DNA of 32,143 nucleotides from Bacteroidales bacterium (GTDB lineage: Bacteria > Bacteroidota > Bacteroidia > Bacteroidales > UBA932): NCBI GenBank assembly GCA_028691975.1, contig JAQUYF010000019.1, positions 1 through 32,143 on the forward strand, in the 5' to 3' direction. The stretch's first letter is position 1; the number at the start of each line of letters is the position of its first letter. Positions 8,820-16,712 of the stretch are shown piece by piece. Position numbers and translations under genes: made by a program. A model generated the notes under the pieces. That model worked only from the letters and a program-made list of their open reading frames with translations. It had not been told where the DNA came from and did not search any database.

Positions 8820-9611
8820 ATGAAAAAAATTTTCATGTTTTTGGCAGTTATCGGGCTTTTGACCGTTTCTGCTCAGTTCCAAAAAACCTATGCGCAGGAT
8901 GCGACTGCCACTACTGAAGAAGTTGCTACCGTTGCAGAAGATCAGGTAAATCCGTTTACTGATAACGTTAATGATGGCGAACCTTTACATCAGCAGTTAA
9001 AACGATATTTTATTGAAGGTGGTGCCGGATTTATGGCTACGATTTTGTTGTGCTTGATCTTCGGTCTTGCTATCGCAATTGAGAGAATTATCACCCTTAG
9101 TATGGCTCAGACCAATACCAAAAAACTTCTTGAGAAAGTTGAGAAAGCTTTACAGAAAGAAAATGGTGTTGAAGCTGCCAAGAAAGTTTGCCGTGAGACT
9201 TCAGGTCCTGTTGCAAGTATTTTCTATCAAGGTCTGCTCCGTATGGATCAGGGCATTGAAACAGTTGAAAAATCTGTTACTTCATATGGTTCAGTTCAAA
9301 TGGCTCAGTTGGAGAATGGTCTTTCATGGATTACGCTGTTCATCTCTATCGCCCCTATGTTGGGCTTCATGGGTACTGTTATCGGTTTGATTCAGGCATT
9401 CGATGCTATTGAGGTTGCCGGTGATATTTCTCCGACCTTGGTTGCTTCAGGTATGAAAGTTGCGTTGATTACTACCGTTGGTGGTTTGATCGTTGCTATT
9501 ATCCTTCAGATTTTCTATAACTATTTGATCTCTAAAGTTAGCTCTATCGTTATTTCAATGGAAGATGCTTCCATCTCTTTAATTGACCTTTTAGTTAAAT
9601 ATACTAAATAA
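8820..9611 (+). CDS. exbB: MotA/TolQ/ExbB-family proton channel protein
   Basis: ExbB forms the pentameric inner-membrane proton channel that, with ExbD, powers TonB-dependent transport. The first 25 residues look like a cleavable signal sequence (ending near TYAQD), as in many Bacteroidetes ExbB proteins. Three membrane segments follow, at about 54-76, 165-187 and 205-233. The conserved APMLGFMGTVIGLIQAF block and the VALITTVGGLIVAI block with its polar Thr residues are the channel-lining parts. The length, 263 residues, fits. It leads a four-gene cluster with 5-11 base gaps. Codons appear biased to T-ending forms (GTT, GGT, GCT) more than in neighbouring genes, suggesting high expression. 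Which transducer it serves, TonB or a Tol-like one, is not certain. Confidence 0.92.
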   Translation: MKKIFMFLAVIGLLTVSAQFQKTYAQDATATTEEVATVAEDQVNPFTDNVNDGEPLHQQLKRYFIEGGAGFMATILLCLIFGLAIAIERIITLSMAQTNTKKLLEKVEKALQKENGVEAAKKVCRETSGPVASIFYQGLLRMDQGIETVEKSVTSYGSVQMAQLENGLSWITLFISIAPMLGFMGTVIGLIQAFDAIEVAGDISPTLVASGMKVALITTVGGLIVAIILQIFYNYLISKVSSIVISMEDASISLIDLLVKYTK

Positions 9612-9616
9612 TTATC

Positions 9617-10033
9617 ATGAAAGTATTAAAATATATTGAATATATATTACTTGCTCTTTCACTGATTCTAATTGTCGCTTTCATGGTCAATATCCCGAAA
9701 ACGACCGAGGCTCCGATGATGGATATTGCTCTCTATTGGGCATATCTCCTCCTTTTTGCGGCTATCATTTTGATCCTGTTCTTCATTTTGAAGGGCTCGT
9801 TCAGCACAAAGAAAGGCATTATCACCCTTGTAGTATTAGTTGTTGGAGTTATTGTAATTGTCGGTGGCGCATATTTGCTGGCACCGGGTACTCCTATTGA
9901 GACAAAGGTTCAGACTACTGAATCCACATTAAAAATTACCGACACTGCACTCTATATTACATATTTCGCTTTAGGCGTAGCTATTCTTGCTGTAATATGG
10001 ACAAGTGTCAGAAACGCAATTAGAAACAGATAA
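9617..10033 (+). CDS. Four-helix membrane protein of unknown function in the Exb cluster
   Basis: I do not recognise this 138-residue protein. It shows four hydrophobic segments at about 7-24, 39-60, 70-90 and 111-130. A short periplasmic- or cytoplasmic-facing loop holds the polar stretch TPIETKVQTTES before the last helix, and the C-terminus is basic (RNAIRNR). It starts five bases after exbB and ends five bases before exbD, so it is part of the same transcript and possibly of the same complex. I infer an accessory or assembly role for the ExbB/ExbD motor from position only. It lacks the charged transmembrane Asp of ExbD and the Pro/Gly channel motif of ExbB, so it is not a divergent copy of either. 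Confidence 0.85.
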   Translation: MKVLKYIEYILLALSLILIVAFMVNIPKTTEAPMMDIALYWAYLLLFAAIILILFFILKGSFSTKKGIITLVVLVVGVIVIVGGAYLLAPGTPIETKVQTTESTLKITDTALYITYFALGVAILAVIWTSVRNAIRNR

Positions 10034-10038
10034 TCACA

Positions 10039-10617
10039 ATGGCAATAAGAAAGACTCCCGAAATAAACGGTGGATCTATGGCGGATATTTCCTTCCTGAT
10101 CTTGGTGTTCTTTTTGATGGTTTCGACTATGGACAAGGAAGAAGGTCTGTCAAGACGTCTTCCGCCGCTACCTTCTGAGGATCAGAAAGTAGAAGACCAG
10201 AAAGTCAACCGTCGTAACATCATTCAGGTTAAGATCAATTCCAACGATAGATTGTACGCCGGAAGTGAAATGATGGATGTCAGCCAGCTGAAAGATAAGA
10301 TTAAAGAATTTTTGACTAATCCTTACGATGATCCTACTCTTCCCGAAAAGGAGATGAGGGAGATTGCAGGTTTAGGACAATATCCCGTATCCAAAGGTGT
10401 TATTTCTCTACAGAATGACCGTGGAACAAGCTACAGTAAATATATAGAAGTTCAGAACGAGCTTGTCAAAGCTATTAATGAACTTCGTGACCAATTCGCA
10501 ATGCAACAGTACGGCAAGAAATTTATAAAACTTGACGAAACCAAGCAGGATATTGTACGTAAGGCTATTCCTCAGAGTATTTCTGAAGCGGAACCTAAAG
10601 ATGTCAAAAAGAAATAG
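10039..10617 (+). CDS. exbD: ExbD/TolR-family biopolymer transport protein (first copy)
   Basis: ExbD has one membrane helix whose Asp senses protons, and a periplasmic domain that contacts TonB. Here the helix is at about 14-33 (SMADISFLILVFFLMVSTM), with the conserved Asp16 at its start. A linker holds a tandem EDQKV-EDQKV duplication (residues 47-56). The periplasmic domain runs to about 165 and the tail is charged (KDVKKK). At 192 residues it is longer than classical ExbD of about 140. It begins five bases after the unknown membrane protein and is followed by a second exbD. Two different ExbD proteins could make a mixed dimer; this is inference. Confidence 0.9.
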   Translation: MAIRKTPEINGGSMADISFLILVFFLMVSTMDKEEGLSRRLPPLPSEDQKVEDQKVNRRNIIQVKINSNDRLYAGSEMMDVSQLKDKIKEFLTNPYDDPTLPEKEMREIAGLGQYPVSKGVISLQNDRGTSYSKYIEVQNELVKAINELRDQFAMQQYGKKFIKLDETKQDIVRKAIPQSISEAEPKDVKKK

Positions 10618-10621
10618 GAGG
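10616..10621 (+). promoter_or_regulatory. Strong Shine-Dalgarno before the second exbD
   Basis: AGGAGG overlaps the stop codon of the first exbD and lies seven bases before the ATG at 10629. It is the only perfect Shine-Dalgarno I see in the window, in a group of bacteria that seldom uses one. Confidence 0.6.
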
Positions 10622-10628
10622 TATCAGT

Positions 10629-11102
10629 ATGGCTAGATTTATTAAAAATGATAAAAAAGAGACACCGGCAATCAGTACAGCTTCCCTTCCGGATATTGTA
10701 TTTATGATGTTGATGTTCTTCATGGTGTCAGTTAGTATGCGTAGCACTGACCGTATGGTTCAGGTTAGAGTCCCTCAGGCAACGGAAGTTGCCAAGTTGG
10801 AGAGAAAAGAGCTTTGCTCTTACATCTACATTGGTACTCCTACTCAGGCATATCAGGCTCAATATGGTACGGAATCGCGTATTCAGCTTAATGACTCATT
10901 CAGAAATACTGATGAGATCAGAGACTTTATCGCAGCTGAGCGTGATAACTTATCCGAAGTGGACCGTCCATTTATGACAGTATCTATTAAAGCAGACCAG
11001 GATACCCGTATGGGTATTATCACTGACGTTAAGCAACAGCTCAGACGTTGTTCAGCTTTGAAGATTATGTACGGCGCACGTAAAGCAGGTAAAGCAAAGT
11101 AA
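10629..11102 (+). CDS. exbD: ExbD/TolR-family biopolymer transport protein (second copy)
   Basis: A second ExbD of 157 residues closes the cluster. The helix (LPDIVFMMLMFFMVSVSM, about 20-37) carries the conserved Asp22. The rest is a periplasmic domain ending in a short basic tail. It differs clearly from the upstream copy, so this is an old paralogue and not a recent duplication. Translation probably starts independently, because a full AGGAGG precedes the ATG. Immediately after the gene is a strong hairpin that should end the transcript. Like its partner it should act with ExbB to transmit proton motive force to a TonB protein, which here is encoded elsewhere, possibly by the TonB-like gene at 15984-16712. 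Confidence 0.9.
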   Translation: MARFIKNDKKETPAISTASLPDIVFMMLMFFMVSVSMRSTDRMVQVRVPQATEVAKLERKELCSYIYIGTPTQAYQAQYGTESRIQLNDSFRNTDEIRDFIAAERDNLSEVDRPFMTVSIKADQDTRMGIITDVKQQLRRCSALKIMYGARKAGKAK

Positions 11103-11118
11103 ATGTTTTACCATTGAT

Positions 11119-11152
11119 TAAGAAAGGGTGACCTTAGTGTCACCCTTTCTTA
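11119..11152 (+). terminator. Terminator hairpin after the exb cluster
   Basis: A perfect 14-bp stem (TAAGAAAGGGTGAC / GTCACCCTTTCTTA) with a six-base loop (CTTAGT) lies 17 bases after the second exbD stop. The TTTCTT within the right arm and the AT-rich sequence beyond make it a credible intrinsic terminator; it is the strongest hairpin in the window. Confidence 0.75.
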
Positions 11153-11169
11153 TAAATATACCACATAAA

Positions 11170-12387
11170 ATGAAACAACTAATCAAATTATCAGTATCAC
11201 TCATTTTGTCACTCGCAATGCTCTCTTCTTGCAGCGAGCAAAAGGCAAAATACGTTTTTTTATTTATCGGTGACGGTATGGGATTTTCCCATGTGGCAGT
11301 AACAGAGGCTTATTTAGCTACCGAAAAGGGAGAAATAGGTTCTGAACCGCTCAATTTTTCAAAATTTCCGGTCCTCGGTATTGCGACTACCTACTCTGCA
11401 AGTAACTACATAACTTGCTCCTCTGCTGCAGGAACGGCACTCAGCACCGGTTATAAGACCAACAATGGTATGCTGGGCGTACTTCCGGACTCTACCAACT
11501 TACAAAGCATCACATATAGGCTGCACGACGCAGGCTATAAAATAGGTATCATGACGACTGTGACCATTGATCACGCCACTCCTGGTGCCTTTTATGCAAA
11601 CTCTGTTGCAAGAAGTGACTACTACGGCATAGCCAATCAGCTTTCAAAGACAGGATTTGAATTTTTCGGAGGTGGAGGCTTTTACGATCCTCTCGGCGAA
11701 AATGACGGGGAAAAATCCGCTTATACAACTACCGAAGAGGCCGGCTATACCATAACATACGGCCTGGACGATTTCAACGCAAAGAAGGCCGCCAACACAA
11801 AGTTCTTAATGCTTCAGGAGAGGGGAAAAGAGGATAATATTCTTCCTTACGCATTTGAGAGAGGTGAAAATGACCTCACACTTTCTCAAGTCGTTAACGC
11901 TGCCATAGAAGTACTTGACAATGAAAAAGGATTTTTCATGATGGCCGAAGGCGGAAAAATTGACTGGGCAGCCCACTCAAATGATCTTCCCAATACCATT
12001 TTCGAAACAATCGATATGGCTGATGCTATTGAAGTAGCCTATCAGTTTTATTTAAAGCATCCTAAGCAGACTTTGATAATCGTAACGGCTGACCACGAAA
12101 CAGGTGGTATTTCCGTAGGAAGAGGAAAGGGATATTCACTCTATCTCAACCATGTGGACTCGATCAAGGCTCAGAAGAGTGACGTAAGTATTGCAACTTA
12201 TATGAACGATAAGACAGCCCTCGACTCACTTTCAATAGTATCAAAAATTGGCTGGACTACCACTTCCCACACAGGTGGAGGTGTCCCGGTTTATGCCATC
12301 GGTGCCCACAGCGATCTGTTTGCAGGGAGGATGGACAATACGGAAATTCCTCATAAGATCTGCGATGCCATGGGTGTGAAATTTTAA
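11170..12387 (+). CDS. phoA: Lipoprotein alkaline phosphatase (PhoA family)
   Basis: The enzyme removes phosphate from phosphomonoesters outside the cytoplasm. The N-terminus is a lipoprotein signal with lipobox LSSC (Cys21), so it should be membrane-anchored. Core motifs are FLFIGDGMGFSH (metal-binding Asp35), ITCSSAAGTALSTG with nucleophile Ser84, MAEGGKIDWAAHS, TADHETGG and HTGGGVPVYAIGAH. In the active-site signature the residue before the nucleophile is Cys83 where the classic pattern has Asp; other ligands look intact. The length from ATG 11170 is 405 residues. A longer frame begins at 11128 but would start inside the terminator hairpin, so I reject it. It is probably transcribed with the glycosidase gene 33 bases downstream. 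No Pho-box-like site was recognised. Confidence 0.92.
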   Translation: MKQLIKLSVSLILSLAMLSSCSEQKAKYVFLFIGDGMGFSHVAVTEAYLATEKGEIGSEPLNFSKFPVLGIATTYSASNYITCSSAAGTALSTGYKTNNGMLGVLPDSTNLQSITYRLHDAGYKIGIMTTVTIDHATPGAFYANSVARSDYYGIANQLSKTGFEFFGGGGFYDPLGENDGEKSAYTTTEEAGYTITYGLDDFNAKKAANTKFLMLQERGKEDNILPYAFERGENDLTLSQVVNAAIEVLDNEKGFFMMAEGGKIDWAAHSNDLPNTIFETIDMADAIEVAYQFYLKHPKQTLIIVTADHETGGISVGRGKGYSLYLNHVDSIKAQKSDVSIATYMNDKTALDSLSIVSKIGWTTTSHTGGGVPVYAIGAHSDLFAGRMDNTEIPHKICDAMGVKF

Positions 12388-12420
12388 TCTGAAACTCGTT
12401 ACTACTAAACTTATTAACTT

Positions 12421-13914
12421 ATGAAACGCTTACTCTCTACCCTTTTCGCATTAATTCTCGCAATGACTGTATGCTGCTCGCAGGAGCTACCAAAGCGTGA
12501 ATTCAGAGGAGCATGGCTCCATATTGTCGGGAATCAGAAGATTAAAACTATGTCTATGGAACAAATCCAAACATGGTTTATCAACACTCTGGACACTCTG
12601 CAAATGACCGGCTGCAACGCCGTCATCTTTCAAATCAGACCGCAAGCTGATGCCTTTTATAAATCAGAACTGGAGCCTTGGACAAGATTTTTGACGGGAG
12701 AGCAGGGAGTAGCACCGGATCCGCTATGGGATCCGCTTGAATTTATGATAGAGGAGTGCCATGCACGCGGCATGGAGCTACATGCATGGCTCAACCCCTA
12801 TCGTGTCACCTCCAATGACGAGGAGGTTTTATGCAAGGATCACCTCTATTACAAAAAGCCATATTTGTTCAAAAGGTATGGCAAACAACTTTTCTTCGAC
12901 CCGGGCGAACCTGAGGCCATTGAGCATACTGTCAATGTAATAGCAGACATTGTTACACGATATGATGTGGATGCCATCCATTTTGATGACTACTTTTACC
13001 CGTATCCTGTCAAGTATGAAGAGTTCCATGATGATGATTCCTTCGTAAAATATGCCAAAGATCAGGGCTTTGAGTATTGGCAGAAGAACGACTGGCGCAG
13101 AAATAACGTTGCCACTCTAATGCACAAAATCAATGACACCATCAAATCCATCAAACCCTGGATAAGATTTGGTATCTCACCTTTCGGCATCCACCGCAAT
13201 TTGTCGGAGACTCCGGACGGAAGTGGTAGCAATACAAACGGGCTATCCAATTATGAAGCCTTATTTGCAGATGTCCCTGATTGGGCCGAAAAGGGCTATA
13301 TCGACTATATCGTTCCTCAGATTTATTGGAAAATTGGTTTTAAAGTAGCTGATTATGAAATACTTATCAATTGGTGGAATGATAGTAACTTCAAGGGACA
13401 GTTGTACATAGGTCAGAATATTTCCACATTTGATGCTCCCGATCTTGTCAATCCGAATACCACACAGATGGCTCGAAAGATGGAGTTGGTCCGCACTCTT
13501 CCAAATGTGGACGGAAATGTATGGTGGCCGGGCTGGTCTATTGAAAAAAATCATCTTTCAATTGCAGACTCACTCAGCCAAAAATATCAGAAAAATTTAG
13601 CTCTGATACCTGCCTATACTGACATTGATACAATTGCTCCGGATGCCGTAACTTCACTTAAAGTCAAAAGCAAACGTATTGTCTGGAAAGCCGTTGAAAC
13701 CGACGACGTAATGCAGCAGGTTCACTTTTACATAGTATATCGATTCCCTGCTAAAGGAGTCGTTGATCTTTCTGACAGTCAATATATAGTCGGTATCACA
13801 AGAGAGCCGTCATACAAGCCTGCAGACAAGCGCAGCAAAAAGTACAAATATGTGGTTACGGTCGTTGACAAATGCTGGAACGAAAGCGAAGCCTCCGCTC
13901 CTTTAATTTGGTAG
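12421..13914 (+). CDS. Secreted family-10-like glycosyl hydrolase (GHL10/DUF187)
   Basis: The protein begins with a signal sequence ending around Cys19-Cys20-Ser-Gln; the double cysteine could be a poor lipobox. Residues about 27-345 match the GHL10 barrel: EFRGAWLHIVGNQ, NAVIFQIRPQADAFY, GMELHAWLNPYRV, VDAIHFDDYFYPYP, FGISPFGIHRN and YIDYIVPQIYWK. The acidic HFDDYF block is the likely catalytic neighbourhood. A C-terminal beta-sandwich, fibronectin-III-like (about 405-497, from APDAVTSLKV), follows. The total length is 497 residues. Substrates of this family are poorly defined, so I do not name one. It lies 33 bases after phoA on the same strand and may share its transcript. Likely location is the periplasm or outer membrane. 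Confidence 0.88.
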   Translation: MKRLLSTLFALILAMTVCCSQELPKREFRGAWLHIVGNQKIKTMSMEQIQTWFINTLDTLQMTGCNAVIFQIRPQADAFYKSELEPWTRFLTGEQGVAPDPLWDPLEFMIEECHARGMELHAWLNPYRVTSNDEEVLCKDHLYYKKPYLFKRYGKQLFFDPGEPEAIEHTVNVIADIVTRYDVDAIHFDDYFYPYPVKYEEFHDDDSFVKYAKDQGFEYWQKNDWRRNNVATLMHKINDTIKSIKPWIRFGISPFGIHRNLSETPDGSGSNTNGLSNYEALFADVPDWAEKGYIDYIVPQIYWKIGFKVADYEILINWWNDSNFKGQLYIGQNISTFDAPDLVNPNTTQMARKMELVRTLPNVDGNVWWPGWSIEKNHLSIADSLSQKYQKNLALIPAYTDIDTIAPDAVTSLKVKSKRIVWKAVETDDVMQQVHFYIVYRFPAKGVVDLSDSQYIVGITREPSYKPADKRSKKYKYVVTVVDKCWNESEASAPLIW

Positions 13915-13938
13915 ATTATCGACGATTGAATACCTTTG
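13907..13938 (+). promoter_or_regulatory. Bacteroidetes-type promoter for asnS
   Basis: TTTG at 13907-13910 and TACCTTTG at 13931-13938, separated by 20 bases, match the -33 (TTTG) and -7 (TAnnTTTG) elements of the Bacteroidetes primary sigma factor. The -33 element overlaps the end of the preceding gene. The asnS ATG lies 21 bases after the -7 box, so the leader would be short. Confidence 0.75.
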
Positions 13939-13959
13939 TAAGTCATTATACAATCAATC

Positions 13960-15345
13960 ATGGAAAGAATTAAAGTCAAACAATTATTGCAGCAACAATC
14001 GGGCAGTGAAGTAAATGCCAAAGGTTGGGTGAGAACTAAAAGAGGAAACAAAAATGTTACATTCATCGCTCTGAATGACGGATCTACCATTAACAGTATC
14101 CAAATTGTGTGTGAGACTGCAAAATTTGATGAAGAACTTTTAAAGAAAATAACCACAGGTGCATGCATCTCCGTTGTCGGCAATTTAGTGGATTCAGTGG
14201 GTGGAGGACAATCCGTTGAGATTCAAGCCAAAGATATTGAAATACTTGGAGTAGCAGACCCTGACACCTACCCTCTCCAAAAGAAAGGGCACAGTATGGA
14301 GTTTTTAAGAGATATTGCGCATTTGCGTCCACGCACCAATACTTTCGGCGCTATCTTTAGAATTCGCCACGCAATGGCATTTGCCATTCACAAATTTTTT
14401 AATGACAAGGGATTTGTCTATCTGCACACACCTCTGATCACTGAGTCGGACTGCGAGGGTGCCGGAGCAATGTTCCAGGTGACCACTCTTGACCTCAACA
14501 ATATTCCCAAAAAAGAGGACGGTTCCGTAAATTATGACGAAGACTTTTTCGGACACTCTACGGCTCTTACTGTAAGTGGCCAGCTTGAGGGTGAGCTCGG
14601 AGCTATGGCGCTTGGAGAGATTTACACTTTCGGACCTACTTTCCGTGCCGAAAATTCCAATACTCCACGTCACCTTGCCGAGTTCTGGATGATTGAGCCT
14701 GAAATGGCCTTCTACGAGATTAAAGACAATATGGATTTGGCAGAGGAGTTTATCAAATATTTGATCAAATATGCGCTCGACAACTGCGGAGACGACCTCA
14801 AATTCCTGAACGATATGTTTGATAAAGAACTTATCACTCGGCTTGAGAATGTTGTGAATACTGAATTCGTACGCTTGGCATATACTGAAGGGGTAGATAT
14901 TCTGCTCAAGTCAGGCGAGAAGTTTGAATTCCCTGTTTACTGGGGAGTTGATCTGCAGAGTGAGCACGAAAGATATCTTGTAGAGAAACATTTTGGCAAG
15001 CCTGTTATTTTAACCGACTATCCAAAGGAAATTAAAGCATTCTACATGAAGCAAAACGATGACGGCAAGACTGTCAGAGCGATGGATGTGCTATTCCCAA
15101 AGATTGGGGAGATCATCGGCGGTTCCGAGAGAGAAGCCTCTTACGACAAGCTCATGACAAGAATAAAAGAATTAAATATGGCTACAGACAATCTTTGGTG
15201 GTATTTGGATACACGCAGATTTGGCTCTGCTCCGCACAGTGGCTTTGGCCTCGGCTTTGAAAGGCTGTTGCTTTTTGTTACGGGCATGACCAATATCCGA
15301 GACGTGATACCTTTCCCAAGAACCCCTAAGAGTGCCGATTTTTAA
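13960..15345 (+). CDS. asnS: Asparagine--tRNA ligase
   Basis: This class IIb synthetase charges tRNA-Asn. The N-terminal OB-fold anticodon-binding domain covers about 15-100 ([23 protein letters not shown]). The catalytic domain has motif 2 at about 228-248 ([21 protein letters not shown] region) and motif 3 at 428-439 ([12 protein letters not shown]). At 461 residues it has the normal length. The separation from AspRS is supported by the OB-fold sequence and by the overall AsnRS-like motif 2. It is the first gene of a tight unit with udk (nine-base gap) and a TonB-like gene, behind the best promoter of the window. Confidence 0.97.
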   Translation: MERIKVKQLLQQQSGSEVNAKGWVRTKRGNKNVTFIALNDGSTINSIQIVCETAKFDEELLKKITTGACISVVGNLVDSVGGGQSVEIQAKDIEILGVADPDTYPLQKKGHSMEFLRDIAHLRPRTNTFGAIFRIRHAMAFAIHKFFNDKGFVYLHTPLITESDCEGAGAMFQVTTLDLNNIPKKEDGSVNYDEDFFGHSTALTVSGQLEGELGAMALGEIYTFGPTFRAENSNTPRHLAEFWMIEPEMAFYEIKDNMDLAEEFIKYLIKYALDNCGDDLKFLNDMFDKELITRLENVVNTEFVRLAYTEGVDILLKSGEKFEFPVYWGVDLQSEHERYLVEKHFGKPVILTDYPKEIKAFYMKQNDDGKTVRAMDVLFPKIGEIIGGSEREASYDKLMTRIKELNMATDNLWWYLDTRRFGSAPHSGFGLGFERLLLFVTGMTNIRDVIPFPRTPKSADF

Positions 15346-15354
15346 AAAACAATT

Positions 15355-15972
15355 ATGCTGATAATAGGTATTGCCGGTGGTACCGGATCCGGAAAAACAA
15401 CAGTCGTACAGAAGATTGTTGAACGTATGAAAGGTGATGTTGTGGTTATTCCACAAGATTCTTATTACAAAGATCAGAGTCATCTTCCATTAGAGGCGCG
15501 TCAAGAGCTTAACTTCGACCATCCTGATGCAATTGACTTCGATCTCTTAGTCGATCAACTCAAGCAACTGAAAAGCGGAATGACTATCGATCAGCCGGTT
15601 TACTCTTACCTTACATGTTCCAGATCAAAGGCTGAAACGGTAAAAGTTGATCCGGCTCACATCATCATTGTTGAGGGTATTCTTATTTTCACTTGCAAAA
15701 AGCTCATAGATCAACTCGACATTAAAGTTTACGTTGATGCTGATGACGATGACAGACTTATGAGAGTTATTGCCAGAGACATAATGGAAAGAGGAAAAAG
15801 TGTTGAAAAGGTGTTGGACCGCTACGAAAAGACCGTAAAGCCGATGCACCTTCAGTTTATTGCGCCAAGCAAGCGTTATGCCGACATTATTGTACCTCAG
15901 GGAGGGCACAATGAAGTTGCCATCAACATTCTTCTGGCTACAATTGAAAAAGCTCTGAAAGAGAAAAAATAA
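15355..15972 (+). CDS. udk: Uridine kinase
   Basis: Uridine kinase phosphorylates uridine and cytidine in pyrimidine salvage. The P-loop is GGTGSGKT at residues 8-15. The PQDSYYKDQ segment (about 33-41), NFDHPDAIDFDLL (about 54-66), and the IIVEGILIF Walker B-like strand at about 104-112 are all family features, and RDIMERGKS forms the lid. The length of 205 residues is typical. It starts nine bases after asnS and is followed after eleven bases by the TonB-like gene, so it is in the same operon. The related phosphoribulokinases are longer and less similar. Confidence 0.95.
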   Translation: MLIIGIAGGTGSGKTTVVQKIVERMKGDVVVIPQDSYYKDQSHLPLEARQELNFDHPDAIDFDLLVDQLKQLKSGMTIDQPVYSYLTCSRSKAETVKVDPAHIIIVEGILIFTCKKLIDQLDIKVYVDADDDDRLMRVIARDIMERGKSVEKVLDRYEKTVKPMHLQFIAPSKRYADIIVPQGGHNEVAINILLATIEKALKEKK

Positions 15973-15983
15973 CCACGATACAA

Positions 15984-16712
15984 ATGAAGTGGAAAGATCA
16001 ATCAACTGATAAGAAGGTCGGTCTCTATCTGACCGTATCTGTTCATTTGATCTTACTTATCATATTACTCCTGACCGGCATTCATTCAATTGTCAGTCGG
16101 GAGTCTTCATTTGTGCTGGACTTCACCAAGCAAGAGCAAATTGAGCAGGAGCAGAAAGACATCGAGTTTAAGGAGAATGTCAGCAAAGAACTGGATGAGA
16201 TGCTGTCTACACCCAATCGCTCAAAAATTCGCAACGTGGCTGTAGATGCTTCAAGCAACCTGAAAGACGACCGCTACAACAATCCGCAGGAGATCTATAA
16301 CGACGCAAAAGAGTTGCAAAAGAAGCTTGATGCCGCCAAAAAAGATGCTCTCGCTCAAGAGAAGGATCAGGAAAATGTCGATTTGGGAAGCAATACAAAG
16401 GATGATGCGAAGTCAAAATCCGTCACATATAAAGGACCGTCGGTCATCTCCTACACTATTGACGGCAGAAAAGCACAGTTTCTGCCCGTTCCGGCCTATA
16501 AAGGGTATGGTTCAGGAGATGTTTATGTTCAGATTATTGTCAACCAAAAAGGGAGGGTAATTGACGCCGCCGTAATCGCATCGGCATCCTCATCAGATAC
16601 ATCATTGAGAGAATTTGCAATTGAGGCCGCAAAACGTTCCCGCTTTTCGGCCTCATCAACTGCACCTGCCCGTCAAACGGGAGAAATCGTCTACCGCTTT
16701 ATTGGACAGTAG
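15984..16712 (+). CDS. TonB-like energy transducer protein
   Basis: A single membrane helix lies at about 12-34 (GLYLTVSVHLILLIILLLTG), after a short basic cytoplasmic segment. A long charged, probably helical stretch follows (about 45-135, rich in Glu, Lys, Gln, Asp). The C-terminal 80 residues (GDVYVQIIVNQKGRVIDAAVIAS ... FAIEAAKRSRF) resemble the TonB/TolA C-terminal fold, with the typical strand-turn 'V.I.V..KG.V..A'. The linker lacks the usual proline-rich EP/KP repeats. It may couple the Exb motor encoded at 8820-11102 to an outer-membrane receptor, but this is inferred. The stop overlaps the convergent protease gene by 14 bases. TolA-like function is the main alternative. Confidence 0.8.
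   Translation: MKWKDQSTDKKVGLYLTVSVHLILLIILLLTGIHSIVSRESSFVLDFTKQEQIEQEQKDIEFKENVSKELDEMLSTPNRSKIRNVAVDASSNLKDDRYNNPQEIYNDAKELQKKLDAAKKDALAQEKDQENVDLGSNTKDDAKSKSVTYKGPSVISYTIDGRKAQFLPVPAYKGYGSGDVYVQIIVNQKGRVIDAAVIASASSSDTSLREFAIEAAKRSRFSASSTAPARQTGEIVYRFIGQ

Noticed and set aside
11128-11169. Upstream start for alkaline phosphatase
   Set aside because: It would begin inside the terminator stem and place non-hydrophobic residues ahead of a complete lipoprotein signal that starts at ATG 11170.
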